This document shows positions 34,229-46,629 of a stretch of 64,000 nucleotides of DNA, in pieces. Under the pieces are notes generated by a model. That model made no database searches. It was not told the origin of the DNA and saw nothing but the letters and a program-made list of their open reading frames with translations. The translations under genes were made by a program, and so were the position numbers. The DNA is from Amphibalanus amphitrite (taxonomy: Eukaryota > Arthropoda > Thecostraca > Balanomorpha > Balanidae). The stretch covers positions 931,001-995,000 of the forward strand of contig NW_024881611.1 in the NCBI RefSeq assembly GCF_019059575.1, in the 5' to 3' direction. Position 1 is the stretch's first letter; each line of letters begins with the position of its first letter.

Positions 34229-35800
34229 CTCATACAGAGATTTTTTCCGTTATATTGAAAAGACTCGCTTCGCTCGCTGCGCTCGCTCGCTCGTAATAAG
34301 CCTGGAGACAGAGTGCGTCAGGTATAAAGCTCCTCTCACCTTGGGTCAGTTCTTGCCTCGCTCCGTTGCGCTGGCCGCCGCTGAAAGACATTCCCAATCA
34401 CTGGCTGTTGAAACGATATTGCCGTCGGTCGTTGGGATGGAAAATGAATATGAAAACACGCTTATCCAGCTACTGGTAAATGTATGTGCACCGGCGAGAC
34501 TGGGATATCAGGTATTGTGTGTGAACGATTAGGGTTAACATTATCCGAAACGGTATTGTGTATGAACTATGGTTTACTTTATCCGAAACGGAAATGTATC
34601 TGCATTATTAATTTCCTAGTCCTTGTGTTCCCGCTATATGGCATGTGGGTTTAGCGGGATGGTTGTCAGGATGTCTGTGCGGATATGTAGTGTAACTTAT
34701 CAAACGCTGCCCACGTGAAAACATGAGTAAACAGAAAAAAAAACAGAGAGTATCTACAAGAGCGGAGCGATTATCCGCAGGATTGTGTGATATCGTATAT
34801 TGCAGTGCATGCTATTGTGTCGTCGCCGCAGGTGCATATGAGTGCATTTCGCTATATACATTCATATATGAACATTCCATCATTTTTGAACCTGTAATTC
34901 CAAACAGATGAATGGGGGGGGGGGAGACGGGACGAAGGTGTGCGCTAGTAAAAACGTATGCGCCTCAATAGATGCGATTTATAAGACCCAAGGGCTAGGT
35001 GGAGTTACCTTTCTGCACAGGTTACGATTTCACTCAGTAACTGCAACGAGTAACAATCTCACTCAAGCGTACGCAGAGCATGACCCGCAATCGCACGCCA
35101 ACTGTGGTTGATTCTAATTATTGTTTGGGCGGCGCGCAAAGCTCCGAATCCCGCATCAGCTAAAATAAAGTGCTTTGTAAACTGTAATATGTATATTATG
35201 CATTGTTGACTCGTATACTTTGCCAGTATTTAAACATTATTAATATATTGTGCAGCACAAATAAATGAAAGCAAAACAGTCCCGCAGTTGCCCACTAGCA
35301 CGATTACACAGTACACGCTATGAGCCTGTCATGGGTATGTAGATAAGCAAATCAATAAAGCCGCAGTACACAGCCCTTACATGGAATAGTCTGTGCATGG
35401 TAACCGAATAGGTGCAACTATCCATTACCATTCTGGTGTAACCCACTAAACAAAGCCATCACATAAGGCTGCAGCAGCTTTACAAAACACGATATAGAGC
35501 ACACCGCACTATCCTGTAATGACATAGCCACAGCCAAGAGCAGCGCCAGCTCACATAATTGGGCAGACCAGGTAGCACTCAGCTCCATCGAGTCCAGGTT
35601 GGGTCCACGAGCTCCCACTTGGAAACTATACAGCAGGCAGGATCGGCCACCGAGCCCAGTCAGCAACACCACAGCCCGCCCGATATCGCTGCACCGTCTA
35701 CAAATATCTCCACCGTACAAATTTACGCGGCTTGGACAGCACAGCATATTCATCCTCCCGTGTCCGGCTCGATCCGTGGAGTCCCTACACCACCAGCTGC
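34229..35800. other. Intergenic region downstream of VPS16, no gene seen
   Basis: This is A+T-rich DNA with short open frames only. A small duplication occurs near 34505-34590 (GTATTGTGTATGAAC...TTATCCGAAACGG). It lies between the convergent ends of VPS33A and VPS16. Confidence 0.45.
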
Positions 35801-35805
35801 GCCGC

Positions 35806-35935
35806 TTGACTAGGGTCTGAGTGTCTGCCGGAACTATAGGGACTGGAGTGCCGCCAGAACTATAGGGTTTCAGCGTCCGCCGGGATGAGGGTTTTAGCGT
35901 CCGCCGCGACTAGGGTTTGAGCGTCTGCCGGTACT
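35806..35935 (-). repeat. Tandem copies of the VPS16 terminal coding end and stop
   Basis: On the minus strand CGGCAGACGCTCAAACCCTAG (the last codons and stop of VPS16) is followed by four further degenerate copies of CGGCGGACGCT(A/G)AAACCCT(A). The unit is about 25-35 bases. The translated copies read like (P/A)ADA(E/K/Q)TL. Only the first copy is coding. Confidence 0.8.
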
Positions 35936-38900
35936 GGCCGATCTGCTGCAGCACTGACCGGTTGTTGGGACCACACAGACCCTCCACATACGCCAGCGCG
36001 TCGCGGTCGCGCTGCTCGAACGCGATCCGGGCCGCGTCCTCCAGCAGCCTGCAACGGGCGGACGGCGTCAATGAACCGGAGTGGTGGCCCCACTGACGAA
36101 CGCGTAGGAATTAGCGAGTCGATTCTATGAGATGTTAGGGGGGGGGGGGTGAGAGTTCCATTTGAGCGGTTTCATCTAAGATTCAGCCCAGCTGGGATTA
36201 CGCGTGTGATGTTTTTCCTTGGGTGTTAATCGGTACACGTGACAACTACGGACAATTAATCTGAACAAGAGTAAAACAGCTTACCCGGCCTTGGCGTAGT
36301 ATTTGACTTTGTTTTCGTCGTTGACGCGGGGCAGATACTTTTTGGCCTCGACAAGACTGCCGTGCTCCAGACACGCGTCCACGAACGGCTGTAACGAGAA
36401 GATCCACTGGATGTCAGAGGTCTGTCGGCAATAATACCCAAATATGATATGAGATTGCAAGACACAAAGATCTTTTCTCCAGTTTTCCCTGGGCAGACAG
36501 GGAGCTGACACAAGCAGCTGATAAAAGAGCTAAAATCCGTCTGGCCTTATTTAGCAAAAATAAACAAAATAGCCTCGGTGAATTTTCAGCTCACCTCGTA
36601 ACCGACGGGCGACTTTTTGCTCTTGGCGAATTTCTCCAGTTCGGCCCACTGCTCTCCCTCCGCCAGCGCAAGCAGCTTGGTCCACCAGAACCTGAGCCAC
36701 ATGCGTCATCGATCAATGAAGGAACTCAATTGACATCAATTCACTGTAACGTTCTACTCAAGCTTGACTATAACGTAATTAGCTGAGCAGACGGTACCAA
36801 GTTCTTTTGACAAGAACCATTTTACAACATTCACGTCACGATGGCTCGCCTCGAGCTCACTTACGTACGTACCATTTGTCTTATATTTTGTACTGTACTC
36901 GCCACGTACCGTTTGTCTGACATTTTGTTCTGGACACGTACCGTTTGTCGGAGATTTTGTACTGGACACGTACCGTTTGTCTGATATTGCGTACTCGCCA
37001 CGTCGTACCGTTTGTCTGATATTTTGTACTGGACACGCACCGTTTGTCGGAGATTTTGTACTCGTTGCGCAGGCTGTCGGCCAGTTTGTGTCGGTCGGAT
37101 AGGATCAGCTGTTTGATGGTGTCTTGTAGAGACAAGCCGACGTACTCCCGGTTACAGCTCTCCTCCAGACTCGACTGCAAAACAGACACCGATGTTGGTA
37201 ATCTGTTGATGAAGCTTTAAATACAGTCATCGAGTTAATCGTTCTGCTTTTTCTTTCAATACATAAGGTCTACTTGACTTGATACGACAAAAAGATGTCT
37301 AATAGACGCATCAATCATTTTCTTCGGGCATTGTTTCCATACTTTTTTCTAGTTAGCTGTCATAAACTCATATACCCTTTAGGAACAGCCATGACCCTAA
37401 GACGTGCTTCTCTGGGTGTCAGTAACAATCAGATAGCTACTGTATCTCACCTGGTATTTCAGGAGCTTGTGCTGGTCCTCGGTCTGTGTGGCCCAGAACT
37501 CGTTCTTGGCCTTCTTGTAGCAGTCCTGGGCGGCCACCAGATGCGATATCCTCAGATCCACGCGCTGTGAACGGTAACAGATCAACGTTTCGAAACATTG
37601 CACCCACAAGGGGAGCGAAACCCACAGCCAGCAGCTGCCCAAAATGCAATAATATGTCTGTCGCCAGCACACGACCCTAGTTACCCGAGTTCCCATTTGC
37701 AGAGCCTCGTCAACCACGGCACCCAAAGGATCTGATAATTCACACACGCACCCAAAGGAATCGCCCCTACCCTGTTTTAGCTCGAAAACCCGCTGACCCC
37801 TTAATCTCACCACTCACCGTCTCTTTGTACGACTCGGCGATGCGCAGGCGCGCCTGTCCCTCAAAGTCGTCCTCCTGAATGAGTCCGTCGCGCACCAGCT
37901 CGGTCTGACCGCGGCTCCGCAGGTACTTCATGTAGAGGGACTGCATCAGTGGGTAGTTGCGGATGAGCATCTGTCGAAACAGGCGGGACGAACCTAATAG
38001 TACGCGGCAAGAGTACCAGCAGAGGGTGTTGTGCTGGCATAACTTGGCATAACTGGGTGCTGGCAAGGGTGCTGGTTAATCCGTGTTGGGGATGGTCAAT
38101 AAGAGCTCAACAGGAGCTTAGACGGAACTCCCAACAGCTAAACGTCAACACATCAGTCGAATACTATGGACGCCGAACTACCACGCACCGCCTGCCGTAG
38201 CGATCTATCAGGCGTTGAGCCGCAGCATTAGACCTCACCTGGAACTCTGCCCGTCCGCGGGCGTCCCTGAGCTGCAGGAGTGCAGAATGCGCCAGGTCCG
38301 GGTCGCCTGAGTCGGCGGCCCGCTTCAGAGCCTCGTCACACATGTTGAGGTCGATTAGCAGCGGTACGGTGCGCCGCGCCTGCTGCTCCATCGCCAGCAG
38401 CTGGGGAGAGGGGGCAGACCGGTGTCAGAAGGGGCTAAATGATATCAGAGCTTATAAGTCTCTACGTCCCTGACACTCACTCCGCTTTCTATAATGAAAT
38501 TTTGCTTCGCGCAACAATTAATAGTCTCAACACGTCCCAGGTTAAAGATGAACAAATGTACATGTCCAAAACAAAGACTGTGCTTTATATGATTTGCGAA
38601 TACCCGGCCATCATTCACCAAAGATAAGGACGAATTCAGTAAAACACACCACAAAATGTACAGGTCTCGCGGGTTTTAAGCGTAGGTTTTGCCTTTCCGG
38701 CTATATCTTTTTCGTCTTCAGCTTTGTAGGCTTGAAGATGTGACCGATTTATTCGTTTAACTCCCTTTCATGATCATGGAAAAAGGTTTGATTGTATGCC
38801 GGCTAGTTTCGGAGAAATTAAAGGAAAACCTCAAAATTCGCCGTTTGGGGCATTCTGACCGCGGCTTCCCTGCAGTCGCCTATGACTACAGTGGCGCCAC

Positions 38901-41900
38901 CCGACGAGTAGGAGGCTGAAACACAGAGGCATGAATGAATCCAGCGCGTGGTGAACGGTGGATAGAGGCGGGACTCGGCAGAGGCTATCACTGCGGCCCG
39001 CGCAGGGCGTCCTTGGACAGCGGGCGAGCCTTCGGGCGGTGAGGCCAGAGGTCACGACAGCCAGGCTCTGTTTGGCATGAAGGGAGGGGAGGCACTCGCC
39101 TCAGCCAACTCAGCCGGTTTGGTGGTAGTGGTGGTGGTGTGGGGGGGGGGAGGCGGCAGGCGAGAGGGGCTAGAACAAACGGGTCACGGGATGAAATAGA
39201 ATGGAAATGTAGTGCCATGGTCAACTTACAATATTGTTTACCTTATCATTTATTAACATTACGAAAGAACCCACCATATTAAATTGAGAAATATACTACA
39301 GGAAATGTTATTTTTCGATGTTACCGTTTACTTTTAATGGAAACCCTACTTCTTATTAGGGGTGATAAAATGAGCCCCTCTCCTCGTTTTTTCCTGAATA
39401 ACTCTGGTAAATAGTGGCGGATAGCAGCGAAGCGTTCAGTGCCGTAAGTTATTTTTCTCACCATAAGTAAATAAATACCCATGCGGTCAGGAGCCAGGAT
39501 AAGTTCAGGCCATCTGCAATTAAAAGTTTACACCTACCCTGAAAATTTCATGACCCTGACCAAAATGACCTTTGGTCTGTGACCAGTTTTTAGAGCCCAT
39601 TACAGGCCAGAATGGGCATGCGGCGTGTCAGGTCTCATTAACCGTTCGTTTCTAGACTTGTGATTAGAAACGTCCCAACATATGAAATTGTGTTTGGTCC
39701 CTTGTGTCTTATTTGGCCGGGACCAGCGCAGGAACTTGGCCGGTGCCTTCAGGGCTGCTTAACTACAAATTTGCCGATCTGCTGAGCGCAGGGACACGAT
39801 CTATCCAGGTTGAAAACCATTCGGAATGACATTGCGGCACAGCTAATCTTCAAGGTTTCCGCGACTCTAGAATATCTGCTGTTTAGCTGCCGGTTTCTGG
39901 TCACATTACCTAAAGGCGAGGTCACTAGCGATGGAAATGGAAACACGTTGAACAGGCTAGTGAGAAGGATTCAGAGAAGATGAGAAGCAATTTCAAAGTT
40001 CTCTATCTGGTCGTGTAGAGGAAAGACGGCGCTACAAAACTGCAAACTGGGATTTTCAAACTTGTGAGATTTTGACCCCCCAAATAAAAAAAATTGGTCT
40101 GTTACAAAATAGCAAAAACCCCAAACGTTTTTCGAATTAAAAAAAGGAATATAATAGAACAAACATGGAATATAATTAAAGAACATGCAATATAATAGTC
40201 CCTGATTTCTTCGATCTACCTAACAAATTGTAGATCGATACCTCCTTTTTTTGGCCAAGTTTTAGCGAAAAAAAACTTCGAAATTGGTGACGTCAATTTT
40301 TAACTCAATTTTTAGCAATTCTAGACCACGTAGCGCAAAACAAAGACCACCACATTAGCCTTATTTTTTAACCATAAGTAAATAAATACCCATGCGGTCA
40401 GGAGCCAGGATAAGTTCAGGCCATCTGCAATTAAAAGTTTACACCTACCCTGAAAATTGCATGACCCTGACCAAAGCTGCGTGACGAGCTGCATCGAATC
40501 GATACCAATTTTATGCAAAAATATCAAATTAAAAAATTTGACCAAATTTGACCTGACCTTTACCTGACCTTCACCAGAACATAACCTAAACTGGCCCCAA
40601 AGGCTGCCTGACCCACATAATCGCATTTGTCATGTAAAATGAACCAGAAAACATGCATCACATAATAGTTATTTTCATATTGTGACCCTCAGTGACCTGA
40701 CCTCTGTGACCTGACCTGGTATCAGTGACCCCAAATTACAAAATATGTGTTTGACGAACAATTCCCCATCGAAAATTGTCATTCATCGATTCCTTATCGA
40801 TTAATGGCATGCATTTTACTCGATTTTAAAACATATTTCTTGAAATGCCTGTAAACGGTGAAAATTCGACATTTGACCTGACCTGTGACGTCATCGGTTT
40901 GACTGAGGTCAATGAAATTGAGCCAAAAGGTATTTCCTCGTTGGGACCATCCAACACAGTTTGCTGCTTGTCGCTATTTTGCGTGGTTCTCGAGATCTTT
41001 GAGGGGGGCAAATCCCCCCCCCCCCATGGGACCGATGCTTGGTAGACCTTAACGGGGCGCGGGTTAAATGACAGAACTGTTCCCAAGAAATAACATTGCA
41101 GTCGTCTCCCGGCCTCGGCTAAAACGTTGGACGACTACCTATGAATCGGCACGCTGCCGGCTCACCCCGCCCGCCGCTGGCTACGGGTGGCCTTTACCGT
41201 TCAATGCCGATTGGCCAACGGCCGAGGTCGTGCGCTGGTCAGCACGCAGAGAGGACGGGACGCGGTAGTGCACATTGTGAGTGACCTCTGACCTTTCCCC
41301 GTCCCCTGGCCGCATGCCGTGTCGCCGGCCCAGACGACAGAAACCGGTTCTAGCCTCTACGCAGGCTGCCACTCTGACCCTTCCCTCCCCACTTTACTAT
41401 GTGCCGTAGTACGCACTCGCGAGTAACTGGGCGGAGCGAATGGTCACCGATACAGAGGCGGAACTGGTTGCCCTCCCGCTCGCCGAGCCACCTACCGCTA
41501 AAACCCGCGAGACCTGTACACCTGAGCCGCGTCCCCCTCCCCTGTCGCCCCGCAGCCCTCCCTCACCTGTATGGCAGTGCCGCGCTTCCCGGCCGCGATG
41601 GCCGTCTTGGCCACGTCGGCGAACGATATTCCCGACTGGGAGCCGAGCCGGTCGGCGATCTGTCGCGCCACCGCCTGTCCCTCGCCGTCCGAGCTGACCA
41701 CCAGGTGTTTGGCCCAGGCCTCGAGCACCCGGCGCTGGTCGGCGTGTGGTGCCGGCTGCAGCTGGCGGCACACGCGCAGCGCCAGAAAGTGCAGCCTGCG
41801 CCGCATCAGCCGGTCCAGCAGCGCCGGCACCGGCATCTGACGCAGTCTGACGCAGGGAGACGGAGGGGGGGGGGGGTGAACTGAGGGCAGGGAGTTGCAT

Positions 41901-44900
41901 TGACAGCCATAGTACGATACAGTCACATCCTTGACGGTTTGTGTTGCAGTGTCCAGTAAACACGATAGATTCAATGGACCGAACCTGCATAGACCTGCTT
42001 TGTCATTCAATTTAACCTCGGATAAATGTTAGCTGTCGGAAGATTCATTTTGTCCTCCCGGACTACCAAGAAGCGTACAACGAGAGAATGGCCGAAGAAA
42101 GACTGTCACTACATTTTTCATCTCACAGTGAGTTGATCACAGTCCCATATCCCTGTCTCACTACTCATTGTCCCATGGTGAGTGGCATGCCGTGACTGTG
42201 GTGCCTCAGTGAGTTGAGCACGTCCCTCTATCCGTCTCACTACTCACTGTCCCATGGTGAGTGGCATGCCGTGACTGTGGTGTCTTAGTGAGTTGAGCAC
42301 AGTCCCCTATCCCTGTCTCACTACTCACTGTCCCATGGTGAGTGGCATGCCGTGACTGTGGTGCCTCAGTGAGTTGAGCACGTCCCTCTATCCCTGTCTC
42401 ACTACTCACTGTCCCATGGTGAGTGGCATGCCGTGGCTGTGGTGCCTCAGTGAGTTGAGCACGTCCCTCTATCCCTGTCTCACTACTCACTGTCCCATGG
42501 TGAGCGGCATGCCGTGGCTGTGGTGCCTCAGTGAGTTGAGCACGCGCAGGTAGCGGCACGTCGACACGAACAGCTCCGGATCCAGCTCAGACACGAAACT
42601 CTTGCCGTACTGCGCCGCCTGCAAACGATACAACGAGTGAACTGAGGAAGTGTTTAGATCATTGAACTGCTAGAATGCACATTGCACAGGCACTTCAGTT
42701 TGGAATTCAGTAAGAAGCACAAACAGAACAGAGCACCAGAGTTGCTGCAATAGCATTCATATTTATGGCCATGGACATCCAAAAGCAAAAGTTTAACAGG
42801 CGTATCGTAGTTCATCTATCAAATCAACAAAAAGAGTAATACCGAGGAATCTGCAATGACTGGAATTCAGTAGAGCGTGTTACGCTGCTACTCGACACAG
42901 AAGGGCAAAGGAAAACACAACCCAGTACTATGCGTGCTTTACTGACCCTGAGCAGGAGTTTCTGAACCTGCGGGTTGTGCTCGTGGCCGGCCGCCTCGAT
43001 ACAGGAGGTGACCGCCTGGTTCAGCCGGGTCAGAATCATCCGCAGATACTCGTCCGCCAGATGGCTCCGCTTCTGCTCGGGAACAGGTAAAGCCGGTGGT
43101 CAGAAACATGAGCACCAAAAGCCGGTGTCAGCTGCAGGATTTCTTGACGTACCATAGCCTGTGCATTCAACTATCTAGTATCGATCGAAGACCAAAATGA
43201 TATTCGAGCTGTAAATGTAAGAAGTGAGCATTGACCGATGACAAAACACGTCCTTACAGGGCCTCTGTTAACCGGCGAGTGCTGGGAGGGTAGTTTCACT
43301 GACCTCATACTCGCGGTGTGTCTCCACCAGGACGGCTGCCGGGTCCATGGAACCGATACGGAACACAGCCACTGAGTCGCTCCACACCTGGGAAATGGGA
43401 AGACGGTGTAATGAACAGATAAAATAAACCCGTCCTGAACACTGCCACTGACTGCTCCACACCAGGAAATATTCAGGAGATTGCATCAACGTCCAACATC
43501 GGCCGATACGGAACATGACCACTGAGTTGCTCTATACCTGCACAGAGCCCACAGGGGACTGGAGATGGAAAAGCAATCCGCAAATACCCTCCACAGAAAA
43601 AAATGCACGTGGTTACCTACGGCATTGGTACTTACGACAGCCGAAGACACGAGCCGTTTGCTAACATTTACCAGCTTCAAGGTGAGCATAAATTTTAGTC
43701 ATTCCCTGCCGCAGCGGCGCGCACCTGTTCGATGAGCTCGTGGCTGTAGGGTGTCACCAGTCGGATGCAGTCACACTCGGCACACAGCTGGCCGGGCACG
43801 TCCAGGCCGTATTTGATGGTCTCCCCGCGCCGGTTCACCACCAGAAGACTGCTGTTCCAGTAGCCCACCACCGCGTACGAGCCGCACCTGGGCGCGCATC
43901 GACGGCATGGTGGTGACGGGACAAATGATATTCGGCGACGAGGTTGATTGTGATTGTATCGATACAGAGCGCCCGAACTGCAGACTGGTCACCCGACAGC
44001 ATTCAGCTGCTTGTCGGATAGACGTCAATATGCATAACAGAGGGTCCATGGGTCCATAAAATATGCACACAGCTTCTTGCTTTACATCTAAGTAATGAAT
44101 CCATCTTAGCCATAGATTAGCAGAACCAGTGTCACTAGCAGCTGGTTGCATTGAGAGGATTGGACGATAAATGAACGCTCTCTGAACGGTCAGTTAGTCA
44201 CTCCCTCACTCTAACACCCTCCCCTCCCTAGACCTCATCATCACTGACCACTGGAGTTGTTTGGCCGGCTGGCGGGCGCCTGTGTCCACTGTGCAGAACG
44301 TCTGACGCAGGTCCAGTGACGTCAGCACCAGGTGACCCGAGTCAGTCAGCGCCGCCAGCAGGTCCCCGGCGCGGTTCGTCACTAGCTGCGTGACCCGCTG
44401 CGCCGCCGCCGGCAGAGTTATCGCCTGAAAAGGCGGGGAGGTGAGTTACAGGCGACTAATGTAATCAGGATGAGGAGCGGGGCGAAATTAACGAGACGTA
44501 TGCGAGCAGTATATCGAGCCAGAACGACCTAACGGGAGGGTGGAACTAGGCACAGCCGGGAAACTAGGCACAATCATTGAAAAATGAACACGACGCGTAC
44601 AATAACTGACAAGCCAATAAAATAATGTCAAGAATTGAGTGTGGTAAGGCCAGTAGCTGTTTGGGATGGCAGCTGTTCGCCAAAGAAGTTATAGCTCATA
44701 AAACAGATGAGTTTTAGCTGCAGGCACTGCATTATTTCCCGTCCCATGTAATTCACATCTGACCATCTCTCATCACACACTCACCAGCGGCTGAGCCTTG
44801 GAGTCTGCCTCCAGAAGTGAGACCTCCAGTCCCTTGGCCACCAGCACTGCTGAGCGGTACCGGTCGGCCGTGGTCACCCAGCAGCTCGGAGGTCCGCTGC

Positions 44901-46629
44901 CACCTACCGGACAGACACCGAACTAAAAACACCGACGGCCGAATACACCGTCGCTGCCACATGCTTCAACCGGCTGACAGCACCAAGAGAGAATGTCTTC
45001 GATTTTACTAGAAATTTACGATAGGTAATCCAAGTTGACTTTGACACAAGTAAAATAAAACCATGTATTCATAGCTCGCATTTGCAACGATACTTATCAC
45101 AAAGTACTGCATAGCTGAGCTGACCAATGTACCCATCTTCCTCATTCGGCCACGCTTTCACTCTACCCCTCGACCTCAACTACACGTACCGGGTGCGTCG
45201 GGCAGTTTTTTGACGAGCGGCTGTTCCAGCGATGTGGTCATGTAGAAGCGCTGGTTGCGGCACAGCACCGCCAGTCCGGTGCCCTGGTGACTGAGGAACA
45301 CGGACGCAGACTCCACCGTGAACTTTTTCACCTCCTGCGGACGGCGGCCGACAGATCAAACGGTCAGGCGAGGCATGGAGCGTCATGGGAAATACACTAG
45401 TGAGGCAAAATGAAGCAGCAGACAAGTCAACACGAAGAACACACAAACAAGCGCAAAAAATGTTATCATCACCATAGCACCGTCTTCGAACGCAATGCAT
45501 AAACTTCAATTTTATTTTTAGCTAGGTGGCGTTTTAGCCAAAATTCTTGTTTAAATCAGAGTTAAAATGTGAATTCAAAAACGATCACTGAGAGTGTCAC
45601 CGAGGCTGATCTCCCTACGGACCTGTCCGAGGCTGAGTGAGCGCTCCATCTTTCCGAACATGTCGTAAACGGAGACCTGACCGGCCGCGTCCACCAGCAC
45701 CAGGCGCTCGTCGTCACTCCAGCCGGCGCCGGCCAGCTGACCATTCCACTGCGGGCAGAGGGGTCTCTGGGGTCATCTCCGGCTGTGGTCCGTCATGGAC
45801 CGCGACTGATCATGAACCCTCACTTTCTCTCCGATGACATTTTACAGCTCATAGAGGTGAAAAGGTTGAGATGAAGCATCGCCAAATGTTTCTTCAGAAT
45901 AGCTCGGGATAATACCTACAATGTAAAATCATGGATCAGGAATACTTCATCCATGGTACAATTATGTAGGACGTACATGGCAAATTCGGAAAACAGAGAC
46001 AAGCAGCGTCCAGCACTGAGGAAGATATGCGTCTAGACTTTAAAAAATGTGCTTAGCAGCCCCACCCCATCTACCACACCATGCTGCCCTGACTGACCTT
46101 GGCCAATCCGAGGCTCTCGCCGGCGCCGTTGTAGATCATGATGGGCACGGCAGAGTTGGAGACGTCGCGGCAGACAGCGATCGGCCCACCGGAGCTGGCC
46201 ACACAGACCAGCGTGCGCTCCGTCCAGTCGCACTCGGCCCACGACATGGGGTACAGCTCGTGACGCCTGGGGACGATGGGACAGTGGACAGGAGTCACTG
46301 GCACTGCAGCTGACCAGGGCCAGAGGATATAGAATGTGAGGATCTTCACACATTTATGAAGAAGCAACATATAGAAGTTACAATGCATTTTGCAGTGCAA
46401 AACTTATTATTGTAAGATATATCAGTTGCAAATTGCAAGTCACAATTTTACCTAGAAAATAGCAGGTTTGGATACTGAAAATCGTTGAATAAGCGTTTAA
46501 CACTTATGAACTTTATAAACTTATGTAAAAATCGAAAAGAAGAATGTCAGCCAGTCCCTGATAGAAGCAACCTTACCTGAAGAAAGTGTCATCGTTTATT
46601 GGAGTCCAGTCTGATGTATATAAAGCCAT
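35910..46629 (-). CDS. VPS16: VPS16, core subunit of HOPS/CORVET, 18 exons
   Basis: Exons (minus): 46629-46577, 46266-46098, 45748-45623, 45334-45190, 44903-44785, 44424-44249, 43887-43725, 43387-43304, 43072-42947, 42618-42491, 41846-41567, 38400-38239, 37970-37818, 37564-37451, 37174-37041, 36691-36595, 36421-36285, 36048-35910. All phases agree; 834 residues (human 839). The N-terminal beta-propeller begins [18 protein letters not shown] and has [10 protein letters not shown]. The C-terminal alpha-solenoid includes [57 protein letters not shown] and [20 protein letters not shown]. The C-terminal solenoid of this family binds VPS33A. Exons 8, 10, 15 and 18 border tandem copies of their own edges. 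Intron 11 (38401-41566) is 3.2 kb of repeats. Confidence 0.95.
36867..37062 (-). repeat. Six-copy array of VPS16 exon 15 end plus splice donor
   Basis: Six units of 32-37 bases each carry AGTACAAAATCTCCGACAAACG followed by GTACGT or a variant on the minus strand. The first unit is the true exon end (donor GTGCGT at 37040-37035). Donor-like GTACG(T/A) occurs again at about 37008, 36973, 36941, 36909 and 36872. Units differ by a few bases, so the array is not very recent. Confidence 0.9.
38401..41566. repeat. Repeat-filled VPS16 intron 11
   Basis: No gene. A segment of about 110 bases (CCATAAGTAAATAAATACCC...CACCTACCCTGAAAATT) occurs at 39469-39558 and again at 40371-40460 in the same orientation. 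Between 40540 and 40910 are many TGACCTGACCT/GTGACC repeats and a TGACGTCAT. 40872-41020 resembles 12179-12320 and ends in a C run. A G run lies at about 39141-39150. Confidence 0.7.
42127..42544 (-). repeat. Five-copy 81-bp array of VPS16 exon 10 end plus splice donor
   Basis: Units of 79-81 bases each contain the minus-strand end of exon 10 (CTCAACTCACTGAGGCACCA...ATGGGACA) followed by the donor GTGAGT. Donors start at 42490 (the one that gives correct phase), 42409, 42328, 42247; the fifth at 42168 is changed to ATGAGT. Reading past the first donor meets TGA at once (CAG TGA). Confidence 0.93.
43340..43547 (-). repeat. Copies of VPS16 exon 8 acceptor and exon start in intron 7
   Basis: On the minus strand the true exon 8 start (CAG|GTGTGGAGCGACTCAGTGG...TTCCGTATCGG) is preceded upstream by a copy at about 43546-43502. 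That copy reads CAG|GTATAGAGCAACTCAGTGG...TTCCGTATCGG. A third, weaker copy lies at 43470-43436. The upstream copy carries an in-frame TAG immediately after its acceptor. Confidence 0.85.

Noticed and set aside
36754..37189. Repetitive [12 protein letters not shown] peptide, or a CRISPR-like array
   Set aside because: The units are degenerate copies of the exon 15 end with no distinct spacers; this is a eukaryotic tandem duplication, not CRISPR.
42206..42559. Repeat protein with five ~27-residue units
   Set aside because: The 81-bp period keeps one frame open, but that frame is not the VPS16 frame and the repeats are copies of an exon-intron boundary.
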